A stretch of DNA of 50,890 bases from Mycobacterium sp. (GCF_019247615.1 NZ_JAFBAT010000258.1:1-50890); one strand, 5' to 3'. Positions 17,147 through 26,027 are shown, counted from the first letter of the stretch. Notes: generated by a model from the letters alone, not told the origin. A program made the numbers and translations.

Positions 17147-18196
17147 TCAACGCAGCGGCGCGAAGGCAAACTCACGTAACCCGTCGCGCGGATCGACGGT
17201 GGCACGAAACCCCAACATCTCTGCGGCGCGCCCGGGATCGGCGACGATGTGGCGCACGTCGCCGCTGCGGTACTGGCCAGTGATCACCGGGGAAAGCGAA
17301 CCGCCGCGCGCGTCGCACAGCGCCGTGGCCACGTCCAGAATCGAAACGGGCTGCCCCGAACAGACATTGAATGCCGAGAAGCCCTCGAAGCCGGGGCGGC
17401 CGTCCGACACCGCCGAGGCGGCCGCCAGGTTGGCGGCGGCCACGTCGTCGACGTGGACGAAGTCCCGCGCCTGCTTGCCGTCCTCGAAAACCCTTGGCGG
17501 CTCGGCGTTTTCCAGTGCCGAGCGGAAGATGGCCGCCACCCCGGAATACGGGGTGTCGCGCGGCATCCCCGGCCCGTACACGTTGTGGTAGCGCAACGCC
17601 ACCACCGAGCCGCCCGTTGCCTCCGACCACGCCAGCGCGTAGTGCTCCTGGGCGACCTTGCTGGCCGCGTACAGGCTGCGCGGCCGCAGGGCGGCATCCT
17701 CGTTGACCAACACCCACGTCACATGGGCCCCGCATGCCGGACAACGGTTTTCGAATGCCCCGGCGTCGAGGTCGGCGCGCCGCCGCGGCGGCGGATCGAC
17801 GAGGCCGTGCTCGTGGCAGGAGTAGCGGCCCTGCCCGTAGACCACCATCGACGACGCCAGCACCAACCGGCGCACCCCCGCTTCGAACATCCGCGCGAGC
17901 AGCACCGTGGTGGCGAAATCGTTGTGGCCGCCGTAGGCGGGCGCATCGGCGGCGTCCACCCCCGCGCCCACCATCGCCGCCTGATGACAAACGAGGTCCA
18001 CCCCGGACAACAGCGGGGCCAGCGCCGGACCATCGCGTACGTCCACCCGCTGGCATCCCTTCGGCAGCAAAGGATTCGGGCCATGAGCGGCGGGCAGGAG
18101 CGCGTCGACGGCCACCACGTCGTGCCCCGCCGCCCGTAGTGCGGCGTTTACGCGCGACCCGATAAAACCCGCCGCGCCGGTGAGCAACACCCTCAT
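17147..18196 (-). CDS. galE3: NAD-dependent sugar-nucleotide epimerase/dehydratase (GalE3, Rv0536-like)
   Basis: 349 residues of the extended SDR family. NAD binding is in [16 protein letters not shown], the catalytic Tyr and Lys are in SLYAASKVAQEHYALAW, and VVALRYHNVYGPGMPRDTPYSGVAAIF is the substrate loop. Between the Rossmann core and the catalytic Tyr is an insertion with CHEH and CPAC pairs, suggesting a bound metal; similar insertions occur in some dTDP-sugar epimerases. The real substrate may therefore not be UDP-galactose. ATG at 18196 overlaps the stop of the upstream phosphorylase gene by four bases. Confidence 0.87.
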   Translation of the reverse strand: MRVLLTGAAGFIGSRVNAALRAAGHDVVAVDALLPAAHGPNPLLPKGCQRVDVRDGPALAPLLSGVDLVCHQAAMVGAGVDAADAPAYGGHNDFATTVLLARMFEAGVRRLVLASSMVVYGQGRYSCHEHGLVDPPPRRRADLDAGAFENRCPACGAHVTWVLVNEDAALRPRSLYAASKVAQEHYALAWSEATGGSVVALRYHNVYGPGMPRDTPYSGVAAIFRSALENAEPPRVFEDGKQARDFVHVDDVAAANLAAASAVSDGRPGFEGFSAFNVCSGQPVSILDVATALCDARGGSLSPVITGQYRSGDVRHIVADPGRAAEMLGFRATVDPRDGLREFAFAPLR

Positions 18197-18987
18197 GGCA
18201 GTTCCAGCGGCAGCGTCACGCCGGTGTGCGGCAGGCAATGAGTGCAGGTGCGCTGGGCGGCCACCCGGCCGATCGCCGCGCGCACCAACTGCTTGAACAG
18301 CTCCATGTACTTTGCGAATTCGGCGAATATGTCGGCGGCCTTGACACCCTCACCGGCCTCGACGCCGGCATCCAGGTCGGTCACCAAACAAATTGCGGCG
18401 TAGCATATTTCGAGCTCCCGGGCCAGCACGGCCTCCGGGTAGCCGGTCATGTTGACCAGGCTGGCGCCGGCGGAGGCGAACCACCGGCTCTCCGCCCGGG
18501 TGGAAAACCGCGGGCCCTGGATCACCACCATGGTGCCGCCGTCGACCACATCGGGCAGGCCGGTGACGGCGGCCCGCAAGGTCGGGCAGTACGGGTCGGC
18601 GAAGTCGACGTGAACGGCACCGGAGTCGAAGTAGGTGTCGGCGCGGCCCTTCGTGCGATCGACCAGCTGGTCGGGCACCACCACGGCGCCAGGCCCGTTT
18701 TCGGGGTCCAGGCTGCCGACCGCGCAAGGGCCGAACACCCGCCGCACGCCGAGTTTGCGCAGTGCCCACATGTTGGCCCGATAGGGCACGGTGTGCGCGG
18801 AGAATTGGTGCGTGATCCCATGCCTGGGCACGAAGGCGACCTCATGCTCGCCGACGGCGCCCACCGTGATCGGGGCGCTGGGCGGCCCGTACGGGGTGTC
18901 GACGTCGATGTTGCGGGTGTCGGACTCGAAGAATGTGTAGAACCCGCTGCCGCCGATGACTCCGAGCATCCGCCCATTGTCGTGCAT
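18193..18987 (-). CDS. pnp: S-methyl-5'-thioadenosine phosphorylase (Rv0535-like)
   Basis: 264 residues, the length of Mtb Rv0535, which carries the name pnp. It phosphorolyses methylthioadenosine (and perhaps adenosine) to adenine and methylthioribose-1-phosphate. Motifs: [13 protein letters not shown] (phosphate site), [40 protein letters not shown], and the substrate site [19 protein letters not shown]. The C-terminus carries CTHC. ATG 18987 ([10 protein letters not shown]) is chosen because the Mtb protein begins with the same phrase; ATG 18969 is the alternative. Its start codon is only 16 bases from the divergent menA start. Confidence 0.93.
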   Translation of the reverse strand: MHDNGRMLGVIGGSGFYTFFESDTRNIDVDTPYGPPSAPITVGAVGEHEVAFVPRHGITHQFSAHTVPYRANMWALRKLGVRRVFGPCAVGSLDPENGPGAVVVPDQLVDRTKGRADTYFDSGAVHVDFADPYCPTLRAAVTGLPDVVDGGTMVVIQGPRFSTRAESRWFASAGASLVNMTGYPEAVLARELEICYAAICLVTDLDAGVEAGEGVKAADIFAEFAKYMELFKQLVRAAIGRVAAQRTCTHCLPHTGVTLPLELP

Positions 18988-19003
18988 GAGGCAGGATGCC
19001 TGT

Positions 19004-19885
19004 GTGGCCAGTCTCACGCAGTGGGTCTCGGGTGCCCGGCCCCGCACGCTGCCCAACGCGGTGGCACCGGTCGTCGCCGGCACCGGCGCCGCGGCGTGGC
19101 TGCACTCCGCGGTCTGGTGGAAAGCGTTGCTGGCGCTGGCGGTCGCGGTCGCGCTGATCGTCGGCGTCAACTACGCCAACGACTACTCCGACGGCATCCG
19201 CGGCACGGACGACCAGCGCACCGGCCCCGTCCGGCTGGTGGGCTCGCGGCTGGCGAGCCCCAGGGCGGTGTTGACGGCGGCGGTGACGAGCCTGTCGGTG
19301 GGCGCCGTGGCCGGGCTGGGGCTTGCATTGCTGAGCGCGCCATGGCTGATCGCGGTCGGTGCCGTCTGCATCGCGGGGGCCTGGCTCTACACCGGAGGCT
19401 CAAAGCCCTACGGCTACGCGGGTTTCGGCGAGGTCGCGGTGTTCGTGTTTTTCGGCCTGGTCGCCGTGCTGGGCACCGAGTACACCCAGGCGTTGCGGGT
19501 GGACTGGGTCGGGCTGACGCTGGCGGGGTCGGTGGGGGCACTGTCGTCGTTGGTGCTGGTGGCCAACAACCTGCGCGACATCCCCACCGACGCGCGGTCA
19601 CGGAAGATCACCCTGGCGGTGCGGCTCGGCGATACCCGCACCCGGGCTCTGTACCAGGGGCTGCTGGCGACCGCCGGGCTGTTGACGCTGGTGCTGATGA
19701 TGGCGACGCCGTGGTGCGCCGCGGGATTGGCCGCCACGCCGCTGGCCCTGCACGCCGTGGGTCCCGTGCGCTCCGGCCGCGGCGGTGCTGCGCTGATCCC
19801 GGTCCTGCGGGACACCGGGCTGGCAATGCTGGTATGGGCGGTGGCGGTCGCGACGGCGCTGGCGCTGGCCGCCTCGCTCGCTTGA
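19004..19885 (+). CDS. menA: 1,4-dihydroxy-2-naphthoate polyprenyltransferase MenA
   Basis: 293 residues, one more than I recall for Mtb MenA, which this reads like throughout. It is a UbiA-family membrane prenyltransferase that joins DHNA to polyprenyl diphosphate to give demethylmenaquinone. The first Asp-rich motif is [15 protein letters not shown] near residues 54-68. The second is [20 protein letters not shown]. About eight hydrophobic segments alternate with these. GTG 19004 gives [20 protein letters not shown]; codons upstream in frame do not look coding. It follows menB and menE functionally, although two other transcripts lie in between. Confidence 0.97.
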   Translation: MASLTQWVSGARPRTLPNAVAPVVAGTGAAAWLHSAVWWKALLALAVAVALIVGVNYANDYSDGIRGTDDQRTGPVRLVGSRLASPRAVLTAAVTSLSVGAVAGLGLALLSAPWLIAVGAVCIAGAWLYTGGSKPYGYAGFGEVAVFVFFGLVAVLGTEYTQALRVDWVGLTLAGSVGALSSLVLVANNLRDIPTDARSRKITLAVRLGDTRTRALYQGLLATAGLLTLVLMMATPWCAAGLAATPLALHAVGPVRSGRGGAALIPVLRDTGLAMLVWAVAVATALALAASLA

Positions 19886-19894
19886 GCGTGCATT

Positions 19895-19975
19895 CCGGGC
19901 GTGGGGTGTGCGCCCGGGGTGCGCTCGCTCGACGTGTCGCCGCCCGAGACGCACACGGCGGCGCACGAGCGCACC
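19895..19975. terminator. Two adjacent hairpins between convergent menA and DUF4229 gene
   Basis: Hairpin 1 (19895-19917): perfect arms CCGGGCG and CGCCCGG around a nine-base loop. Hairpin 2 (19918-19975) begins at the next base: perfect arms GGTGCGCTCG and CGAGCGCACC around a 38-base loop that itself contains CGCCG and CGGCG. The pair fills the 93-bp gap between the two stop codons. It is the same architecture as the double hairpin at 1937-1994. A bidirectional terminator is inferred. Confidence 0.55.
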
Positions 19976-19978
19976 GTG

Positions 19979-20344
19979 TCACTCGCTGCTGCCCGGCTCC
20001 TCGTCATCGGGTGCGGCCTCGCCACGCAGCCGCGCCCGCAGTTGTTCGCGTTCGCGGCGGCGGCGTTCGCCGGCCATCGCAAGTCCGGCGGTGGCGCGCC
20101 GGCGCAACGGGGCGAACACCCAGATTCCCAACGGCATCGCGATGATGAGCCCGAACAGCACGGCGACCACGATCGGAAACTCGGTAAGCCCCAGCAACCG
20201 CGCGACCCCGTAGATTGCGGCGGTGAGCACGCCCACCAGCAGCAACCGCGCCGCCGCATACAGCAAAACATCGGCGGTTACGCGACTTCGGGCCCGCTGC
20301 GCCGTACGATCCGGGGTGCCGTCGTCGATATGCCCTTCTGACAC
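19979..20344 (-). CDS. DUF4229 small membrane protein (Rv0531-like)
   Basis: 121 residues. After a 24-residue polar N-terminus there are two hydrophobic segments, VLLYAAARLLLVGVLTAAIYGV and FPIVVAVLFGLIIAMPLGIW, then a basic stretch (APLRRRATAGL) and a charged Glu/Arg coil. This matches the DUF4229 family of actinobacterial membrane proteins. Start is GTG 20344. In Mtb, fabH and PE_PGRS6 lie between menA and this gene; here they are absent. Function unknown. Confidence 0.85.
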   Translation of the reverse strand: MSEGHIDDGTPDRTAQRARSRVTADVLLYAAARLLLVGVLTAAIYGVARLLGLTEFPIVVAVLFGLIIAMPLGIWVFAPLRRRATAGLAMAGERRRREREQLRARLRGEAAPDDEEPGSSE

Positions 20345-20401
20345 AGCCCGAGCCTACGGTGCCGGTATATTCGCTCCAAAGACGTTCCAAGGAGGTGTTG
20401 A

Positions 20402-20548
20402 GTGCTCTACCTGCTGTTAGTGCTGATCCTGGGAACGCTGATCTATGTTGGTTGGCGCGCGGCTCGGTCACAGGCGAACCGGCCGAAGACGCGCGTCATC
20501 GGGCCCGACGACGACCCAGAGTTCTTGCGGCGGTTAGGCGGGGACTGA
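20402..20548 (+). CDS. 48-residue single-span membrane protein (Rv0530A-like)
   Basis: GTG CTC TAC opens a 48-residue product: MLYLLLVLILGTLIYVGWRA (one transmembrane helix), then a basic and then acidic tail holding RPKTRVIGPDDDPEFLRRL. A perfect AAGGAGG (20389-20395) sits six bases upstream, and TATATT at 20366-20371 is a possible -10. It is divergent from the DUF4229 gene and converges on the MinD-like gene with a seven-base gap. Mtb has a similar small gene, Rv0530A. Function unknown. Confidence 0.8.
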   Translation: MLYLLLVLILGTLIYVGWRAARSQANRPKTRVIGPDDDPEFLRRLGGD

Positions 20549-20555
20549 ACCCGCG

Positions 20556-21848
20556 CTACGCCACGCCCGGGTTGCGCTGATCACCGGGAAACCCATCCGC
20601 GACGACGGCCGCCAGTTCGGCGATCGCCTCGCGAGTCTCGCGCTTCAACCGGTCAAGGCTGATCTCGGCGCCCTCTTCCAGGTGGGGGTCGAACGGAACC
20701 AGCCGCACCGCCCGGCAGCGGCGGGAGAAGTGATCGATCACCTTGTTCATGTCGACCTTGCGGGTCTGCGGCCGCACCGCGTTGATGACTGCGATCGAAT
20801 TGCGGACCTTCTCTTCGTGGCCGTGGGCATCGAGCCAGTCCAGGGTCGCGGACGCGCTGCGGGCGCCGTCGATGGACCCCGACGCCACCACCACCAGCAC
20901 GTCGGCCCGCTCCAGCACCGAGGACATCACCGAGTGCAACATGCCGGGCCCGCAGTCGGTGAGAACCAGGCCGTAGAAGCGCTCCAGGATGTCCAGCGTG
21001 CGCGCGTAGTCGTCGGCGCCGAACGGGTCGGAGACGGCCGGATCGGCTTCCGACGCGAGGACCTCCAACCCGCTGGGACCCTTCGAGGTGTAGCGACGGA
21101 CCTCGCTGTAGCGGTCGACGGACCCGGCGTCGTGCAGCAGCTCGCGCACCGTCGCCGCCGTTTCCAACGGGATCCTTTGGCTCAGCGTGCCGCGGTCGGG
21201 GTTGGCGTCCACCGCCACCACCCGGTCGCCGCGGAGTGACGCGAAGGTGGAGCCCAGCGTCGCGGTGATCGTGGTCTTTCCGACGCCGCCCTTGAGCGAC
21301 AGCAGCGCAACCCGATAGCAACCCCGCAAGGGCCGGTTCACCCGCGCCACCACATTGTTGTAGCGAGCCGCCCGGGGGCTCTCGCCCAGGTTGATCAGGT
21401 GACCGGACAGGTCATAGAGCAACCGGCGCCAACCCTCCGAGGGCGGCGGTTTGACCGGGCGCAACAGCATGCCGGTGGACAGCTCCGGATACGGGCTGTG
21501 CGGTACCGGCTCCGGGCGATACGGGCGATCGGGCGGTGGCGGCGTTTCCGCCGGACCGGTGTAGTAGGCGCCGAACGCGGTCGGGTCCACCCGCGCGATG
21601 CCGGTAACCGGGGTGGAATCCCAGGACGGCATCCCTGCGGGCACAGGGCCCCGGGGCGGCATCGGATCGCGCGGTTCGGGCCCGCGGGGACGCCGCTGAC
21701 TGCGGAATCCGGCGAAGGCGCGAGTCGGTGCACCGGCGCCCGAGTCGGCCGGTGGTTCGGCGGGATCATGCTCTGGAGGCGTCGGGAAAGGCACCTTCTC
21801 GGTCGGTGGTTCGGACGCCCCCACGCCCGTCGACGGGTGCTCGGACAC
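20556..21848 (-). CDS. MinD/ParA-like P-loop ATPase (Rv0530-like)
   Basis: 430 residues. The first 150 or so are Pro-rich and disordered (EPPTEKVPFPTPPEHDPAEP). The ATPase domain follows: deviant Walker A LSLKGGVGKTTITATLGS near 182-199, switch I VVAVDANPDRGTLSQRIP, and Walker B LVLTDCGPGMLHSVM. The layout (Pro-rich head, MinD-like ATPase) is common to mycobacterial proteins around secretion and polar growth systems, but the client is unknown. GTG 21848 is chosen because GGGGGAG lies just upstream; the open frame beyond it overlaps non-coding-looking sequence. It is downstream of the cytochrome c assembly genes with a 55-base gap. Confidence 0.87.
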   Translation of the reverse strand: MSEHPSTGVGASEPPTEKVPFPTPPEHDPAEPPADSGAGAPTRAFAGFRSQRRPRGPEPRDPMPPRGPVPAGMPSWDSTPVTGIARVDPTAFGAYYTGPAETPPPPDRPYRPEPVPHSPYPELSTGMLLRPVKPPPSEGWRRLLYDLSGHLINLGESPRAARYNNVVARVNRPLRGCYRVALLSLKGGVGKTTITATLGSTFASLRGDRVVAVDANPDRGTLSQRIPLETAATVRELLHDAGSVDRYSEVRRYTSKGPSGLEVLASEADPAVSDPFGADDYARTLDILERFYGLVLTDCGPGMLHSVMSSVLERADVLVVVASGSIDGARSASATLDWLDAHGHEEKVRNSIAVINAVRPQTRKVDMNKVIDHFSRRCRAVRLVPFDPHLEEGAEISLDRLKRETREAIAELAAVVADGFPGDQRNPGVA

Positions 21849-21903
21849 GTGTACTCCCCCTCGTTGCTTGCTACTTGTTTCGGCTGAGAAAGAGGCGACC
21901 TGG

Positions 21904-22884
21904 TCAGCCCACGCCCGCATAGGAATGCAGGCCCACGGTCACCAGGTTAACGAAGAACAGATTGAAGACCATGGCCACGAACCCCGCAACGTTGATCCAG
22001 GCCGCCTTCCGGTCCCGCCAGCCCGCGGTCGACCTCGCATGCAGGTAGGCGGCGTATATCACCCAGGCGACGAAGGAAACCGTTTCCTTGGGATCCCAGC
22101 CCCAATACCTGCCCCAGGCTTGCTCGGCCCAGATTGCTCCGAAAATCACACCGAAGCCGAACACCGGGAAGGCGAAGACGGTGGTGCGGTAGGCGATGCG
22201 GTCCAACGTCTGCGCGTCGGGCAGCCGTCGCACCATCCGTCCCAGCGCGGTGTCGGTGTCGTCGTCACCTAGGCGCGACGTACGCAGCAAGAACAGGATG
22301 CTGGCGATACCGGCCACGAGGAACACGCCGGAACCCAGGCTGACGACGGACACGTGAATCGGCAGCCAATAGGACTGCAGCGCCGGCATCACCGGTGCGG
22401 CATTGGCGTAAAGCCAGCGGCCGGAAATCGTCAACAGGATCAGCACCGGCACCAGCAGGAAGACCCACAGCGGGCGGTACTGCGGCCGGCGCAGCACGAC
22501 GGCCCCGGCGACCAGCCCACAGAAGCACGTCAGGTTGATGAACTCGTACATGTTGCCCCACGGCACGCGCAGGGTCGCCAGGCCGCGCAGCGCGATGCTC
22601 GCCAACAGCAGCCCGATGCCGAGGTAGACCACCGCCAGCCCGCCCCGCCCGACGCGCTCGTCGAACGGGCGCTGCCCGGCCTCGTCGACGACGCCCGGGG
22701 TGGCGCTGTCCGCGGCGACCCCACCGGCGGGGGCCAGGCGCGCGCGGTCGTCCACGCGGCGGCCGCCGACGTATGCAAGCTCGAAGGCCAGCAGCAGCAG
22801 GGCGACCACCAGCGCCACCACGGCCGAGGTGAAGGCCCAGTCGGAATAGCGCGCCAGGCCTATGTTGACGTGCACCGTGTTCAA
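21904..22884 (-). CDS. ccsA: Cytochrome c synthase subunit CcsA/CcsB-type
   Basis: 326 residues with about eight transmembrane segments. The haem-handling WWD motif is clear: WAEQAWGRYWGWDPKETVSF near residues 249-268. Conserved His residues are in LPIHVSVVSLG and AYLHARSTAGWRDRKAAW. With the ResB-like partner it forms the System II haem lyase that attaches haem to apocytochrome c on the periplasmic side. The start chosen is TTG 22884, which overlaps the ResB stop as TTGA; the product then begins LNTVHVNIGLARYSDW, as Mtb Rv0529 does. GTG 22875 is an alternative. Confidence 0.93.
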   Translation of the reverse strand: MNTVHVNIGLARYSDWAFTSAVVALVVALLLLAFELAYVGGRRVDDRARLAPAGGVAADSATPGVVDEAGQRPFDERVGRGGLAVVYLGIGLLLASIALRGLATLRVPWGNMYEFINLTCFCGLVAGAVVLRRPQYRPLWVFLLVPVLILLTISGRWLYANAAPVMPALQSYWLPIHVSVVSLGSGVFLVAGIASILFLLRTSRLGDDDTDTALGRMVRRLPDAQTLDRIAYRTTVFAFPVFGFGVIFGAIWAEQAWGRYWGWDPKETVSFVAWVIYAAYLHARSTAGWRDRKAAWINVAGFVAMVFNLFFVNLVTVGLHSYAGVG

Positions 22885-24596
22885 TTGACGTCCACCTGAG
22901 AACTCCTTCGGGACGCTGGATGTGTCGGCACGCCGCGCCCGCCGAGTCCGTCGAGGATCCGCTCGGTCAGGCGCTCGAACTCGTCGCCCCACCCCGAGTT
23001 GTCGGTGCGCGCCAGGCCGCCCAGTTCGACGTTCACCGTACCGACAACCTCGCCGCCGGCCTCACCCCGAGGCACCGTGAGCCTGGCCCATACCCGGCGC
23101 CGGCGGACCAGCAGTGACACCAGCAGCCCGGCCATCATGGTGACCGCGAAGATCAGCACCCACGTCTGGCCCGGATCGTGGGAGACCTGCAGATTGACGA
23201 ACGGCACCGCCCCATCGAACCGGACGACGGTGCCGGCGGCCGGCCCCTGCTCGAGCCGGACCTGTTGACCGGCGCGCAGGTTGACCCGTTTCTCCTTGGT
23301 CAGCCGGCCCTGATCGATCAGGCGGGGATCCAGCGTGAACAACGACTGCGGCCGCCCGGTGTCCAGGCCGGTGTCGCCGCGGTAAATGTCGATGGCCACC
23401 GCCGGGGCGTTCAGCGCCGGAAAGCGCGACGACAACAGGGTGCCCTCGAGCTGCTCGGTCGGGGCCAGCAGCCCCTGGATCGCGATTTCGTGTTGGCGGC
23501 GCTCCGCGGCGGTGGGGTAGCTGCCGGCGGGCGGGTCGATGCGCGCCACCCCCGACGACAGCAGAGTCTGCGGGTTGTCCGGTCGCCATTGCACCGTCGA
23601 CGTGCGGGTCTGCCCGTCCGGGAACGTCACGGTGAAGGAAGGTGCATAGCCGTGCCCCTGCAGGTACACCCGGTCGCCGTCGACGCGCAGCGGCTGGTTG
23701 ACCTCCAGCTGGTAGTGCCGCCAGTTGTTGGCCGTCAGATCGCGGCCGGCCTGGTAGTCGACGTCCGCGGCGAACGAAGTAGCCTGGCCCGACGGCAGGT
23801 AGTGCGCCTGAAAATCGTTGACTCGTAAGCAGATTGGGTGCAGCGATGTGCCGTCGACGGTGTTGCCGGCCCGGAACGAGTCGAACGCGGCCGGCGAGGC
23901 CGAGCAGAAGCCGGGCCCGCCGTCCGCGATGACGATGACGTTGCCTTCGTAGCCGAAGAGCTTGCCGACGGCCACGGCGACCAGCAGGCCCAACAGCGAA
24001 AAGTGGAAGACGATGTTGCCGAGTTCGCGTAGGTAGCCCTTCTCGGCGGACACCTCGACGGCTTCGCCCTCGTGCCGGATCGCCGTGCGCCAACCGCGGA
24101 GCCGCCCGGTAACCGAGTTTGCCAGGGCGTTCAGCTCCTCGGGCCCCGCGACGACCTGCGCGCTCGCGTGCTTGGGCAGCCGGGCCAGGTTGCGCGGGGC
24201 GGGCACCGGGGTGGCGCGCAGGCTGCGCGCGTGCTCGACCATCCGCGGGGTGAGGCATCCGACGAGGGAGACGAACAGCAGCACGTAGATCGCGGTGAAC
24301 CACAAGCTCGAGAACACGTTGAACGCCTGCAGGCGATTCAGCCAGGGCCCGATCACCGGGTGGGTGGTCAGGTACTCCTCGACCTTGCCGGCGTTCAGGC
24401 TGCGCTGCGGCAGCAGCGCGCCGGGGATCGCGCCCAGCGCGAGCAAGAACAGCAGCACCAATGCGGTGCCCATCGACGTCAGCGCGCGCCAGGTGTTGCG
24501 GGCCGTGGCGCGAACGGTGGCGAGCAGGCGCAGAATCGCACTGGAGCGGGTCTTTTCACGCGATTCTGCGTCTGCTCGCGCATCTAAGGGCGCCAT
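22881..24596 (-). CDS. ResB/Ccs1-like cytochrome c biogenesis protein (Rv0528-like)
   Basis: 571 residues. Three N-terminal transmembrane segments (ALVLLFLLALGAIPGALLP, SLWFTAIYVLLFVSLVGCL, IVFHFSLLGLLVAVAVGKLFG), a long extracytoplasmic domain (about residues 235-490), and a last helix WVLIFAVTMMAGLLVSLLV before a cytoplasmic tail. This is the ResB domain that pairs with CcsA in System II cytochrome c maturation. ATG 24596 overlaps the ccdA stop by one base (TGATG). The frame is open far upstream, but that stretch is a shadow of ccdA. Confidence 0.93.
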   Translation of the reverse strand: MAPLDARADAESREKTRSSAILRLLATVRATARNTWRALTSMGTALVLLFLLALGAIPGALLPQRSLNAGKVEEYLTTHPVIGPWLNRLQAFNVFSSLWFTAIYVLLFVSLVGCLTPRMVEHARSLRATPVPAPRNLARLPKHASAQVVAGPEELNALANSVTGRLRGWRTAIRHEGEAVEVSAEKGYLRELGNIVFHFSLLGLLVAVAVGKLFGYEGNVIVIADGGPGFCSASPAAFDSFRAGNTVDGTSLHPICLRVNDFQAHYLPSGQATSFAADVDYQAGRDLTANNWRHYQLEVNQPLRVDGDRVYLQGHGYAPSFTVTFPDGQTRTSTVQWRPDNPQTLLSSGVARIDPPAGSYPTAAERRQHEIAIQGLLAPTEQLEGTLLSSRFPALNAPAVAIDIYRGDTGLDTGRPQSLFTLDPRLIDQGRLTKEKRVNLRAGQQVRLEQGPAAGTVVRFDGAVPFVNLQVSHDPGQTWVLIFAVTMMAGLLVSLLVRRRRVWARLTVPRGEAGGEVVGTVNVELGGLARTDNSGWGDEFERLTERILDGLGGRGVPTHPASRRSSQVDVN

Positions 24597-25384
24597 CAAA
24601 TCGGCAACCTCACGTCGGACACGAACGCGTCGCGCAGCCAGGAGATGAAGTCGTTCCATACCCCGGTGACCAGCAGGGCGCCGACGGCGATCAGCAGCGC
24701 GCCGCCGAAGATCTGGATGGCCCTCGAGTGCCGCCGCAACCAGCCCAGGGCCGCCACCGCACCCGCCGAGCCGAACGCCAACAGCACGAACGGGATTCCC
24801 AGCCCCAGACAGTAGGCGATCACCAGCAGCACTCCGCGGGCCACATTGGCACCGTCGGTGGCCGACGCGACGGTGATCACCCCGGTCAGCGTCGGTCCCA
24901 GGCACGGTGTCCAGCCGAGGGCGAATACCGCACCGAGCACCGGGGCGCCGGCGACCGTCGTCAGCTGCCGGGGGCTGAACCGGGCCTGGCGCTGCAGCGC
25001 GGGAATGAGACCGACGAACACCAGCCCCATCACGATGGTCAGCACGCCGCCGACGCGCTGCAGCACCAGCTGGTTGGTGATCAACGTGGTGGTCATGCCG
25101 AGGACCGCGACGGTGCCGAGCACGAATACCGTGGTGAACCCGGCGACGAACAGTGCCGCGGACCCGGCGACTCGCCACCTGACGGCGGGCGGAGCCTTGA
25201 TCGCGGCCGGGTGCTGCTCGCCCTCTTGCTGAGCGACCCCGACCAAAGCGGCCAGGTACGACAGGTAGCCGGGCACCAGCGGCACCACGCACGGCGAGGC
25301 GAACGACACCATTCCGGCCAACACGCACACGGCCAGTGCCATCAGCAGCGGGCCGGCGGCGGCAATCTGAGTGAAGCCGGTCAC
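24596..25384 (-). CDS. ccdA: Thiol:disulfide transporter CcdA
   Basis: 262 residues, six hydrophobic segments in two repeats. The two redox Cys are in SFASPCVVPLVPGYLSYL (first helix) and LGWTPCLGPTLTGVI (fourth helix), as in the DsbD beta-domain/CcdA family. It carries electrons across the membrane to keep haem-accepting cysteines of apocytochrome c reduced, presumably through the upstream thioredoxin-like lipoprotein. GTG 25384 begins seven bases after the stop of that gene. Confidence 0.95.
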   Translation of the reverse strand: MTGFTQIAAAGPLLMALAVCVLAGMVSFASPCVVPLVPGYLSYLAALVGVAQQEGEQHPAAIKAPPAVRWRVAGSAALFVAGFTTVFVLGTVAVLGMTTTLITNQLVLQRVGGVLTIVMGLVFVGLIPALQRQARFSPRQLTTVAGAPVLGAVFALGWTPCLGPTLTGVITVASATDGANVARGVLLVIAYCLGLGIPFVLLAFGSAGAVAALGWLRRHSRAIQIFGGALLIAVGALLVTGVWNDFISWLRDAFVSDVRLPI

Positions 25385-25391
25385 GAGACGC

Positions 25392-26027
25392 TCACCCCCG
25401 TCCCGGCGCGGCCTGACCGGCGGCCGATTCCCGGGCCACCCGCTGCGCCACGGGCTGCAGGTCCTGCGCCAGCATCTCGCGCAAAAAGACCGCCGCCACC
25501 CGGTGCTGCCGGTCGAGCACCAGCGTGGACGGGATGACGGTGGTGGGGTACTTGCCCCCGAACGCGATCAGGGTGCGCATCGCCGGATCGTAGATCGAGG
25601 GGTAATTCACGTGGTGGTCGGTGACGAAGTCCAGGGCCGCCTGCCGGTTGTTGTCGCGGACGTCGATGCCGAGAAAGGACACGCCGTCGGCGCTGGTGGC
25701 GTCATACGCCTGTTGCAGTTGCACGGCCTCGGCCCGGCACGGCCCGCACCACTGCCCCCACACGTTGATGACGACGACGCGGCCGGCAAAGGACCCGGCG
25801 GGGTCGTCCAGCGACAGCGTGCGCGCCGGATCCGTCAGGTCGGGGCCGGCCAGCGGGCCGGGGCGGCCGCGGCTTGCGGGCGGGTCGTAGTAGATGTCGG
25901 TCTTCCCGCCCGGCGAGACGAATTCGAAGGTGCCGCCCTGGGCCACCGCATCGCGGCCGGAGCAACCCGCCAGGAGGGCCACCAGACCCAGCAGGGGCAC
26001 GGCCATGGCCAGCCGCCACCTGGTCAT
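25392..26027 (-). CDS. TlpA/ResA-type thioredoxin-like lipoprotein (Rv0526-like)
   Basis: 211 residues. A lipoprotein signal is visible (PLLGLVALLAGCSG, lipobox LAGC with Cys22). The thioredoxin active site is VWGQWCGPCRAEAVQL, and the cis-Pro region is in TTVIPSTLVLD. It would sit on the outer face of the membrane and reduce apocytochrome c thiols using electrons from CcdA. Its ATG overlaps the stop of the phosphatase gene by four bases (ATGA), so the block from hemL to ccsA is one tightly coupled operon. Confidence 0.93.
   Translation of the reverse strand: MTRWRLAMAVPLLGLVALLAGCSGRDAVAQGGTFEFVSPGGKTDIYYDPPASRGRPGPLAGPDLTDPARTLSLDDPAGSFAGRVVVINVWGQWCGPCRAEAVQLQQAYDATSADGVSFLGIDVRDNNRQAALDFVTDHHVNYPSIYDPAMRTLIAFGGKYPTTVIPSTLVLDRQHRVAAVFLREMLAQDLQPVAQRVARESAAGQAAPGRG

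Noticed and set aside
24597..25328. Upstream extension of the ResB-like frame to 25328
   Set aside because: The extra stretch overlaps ccdA and is Arg-rich; the ATG at 24596 coupled to the ccdA stop explains the gene.
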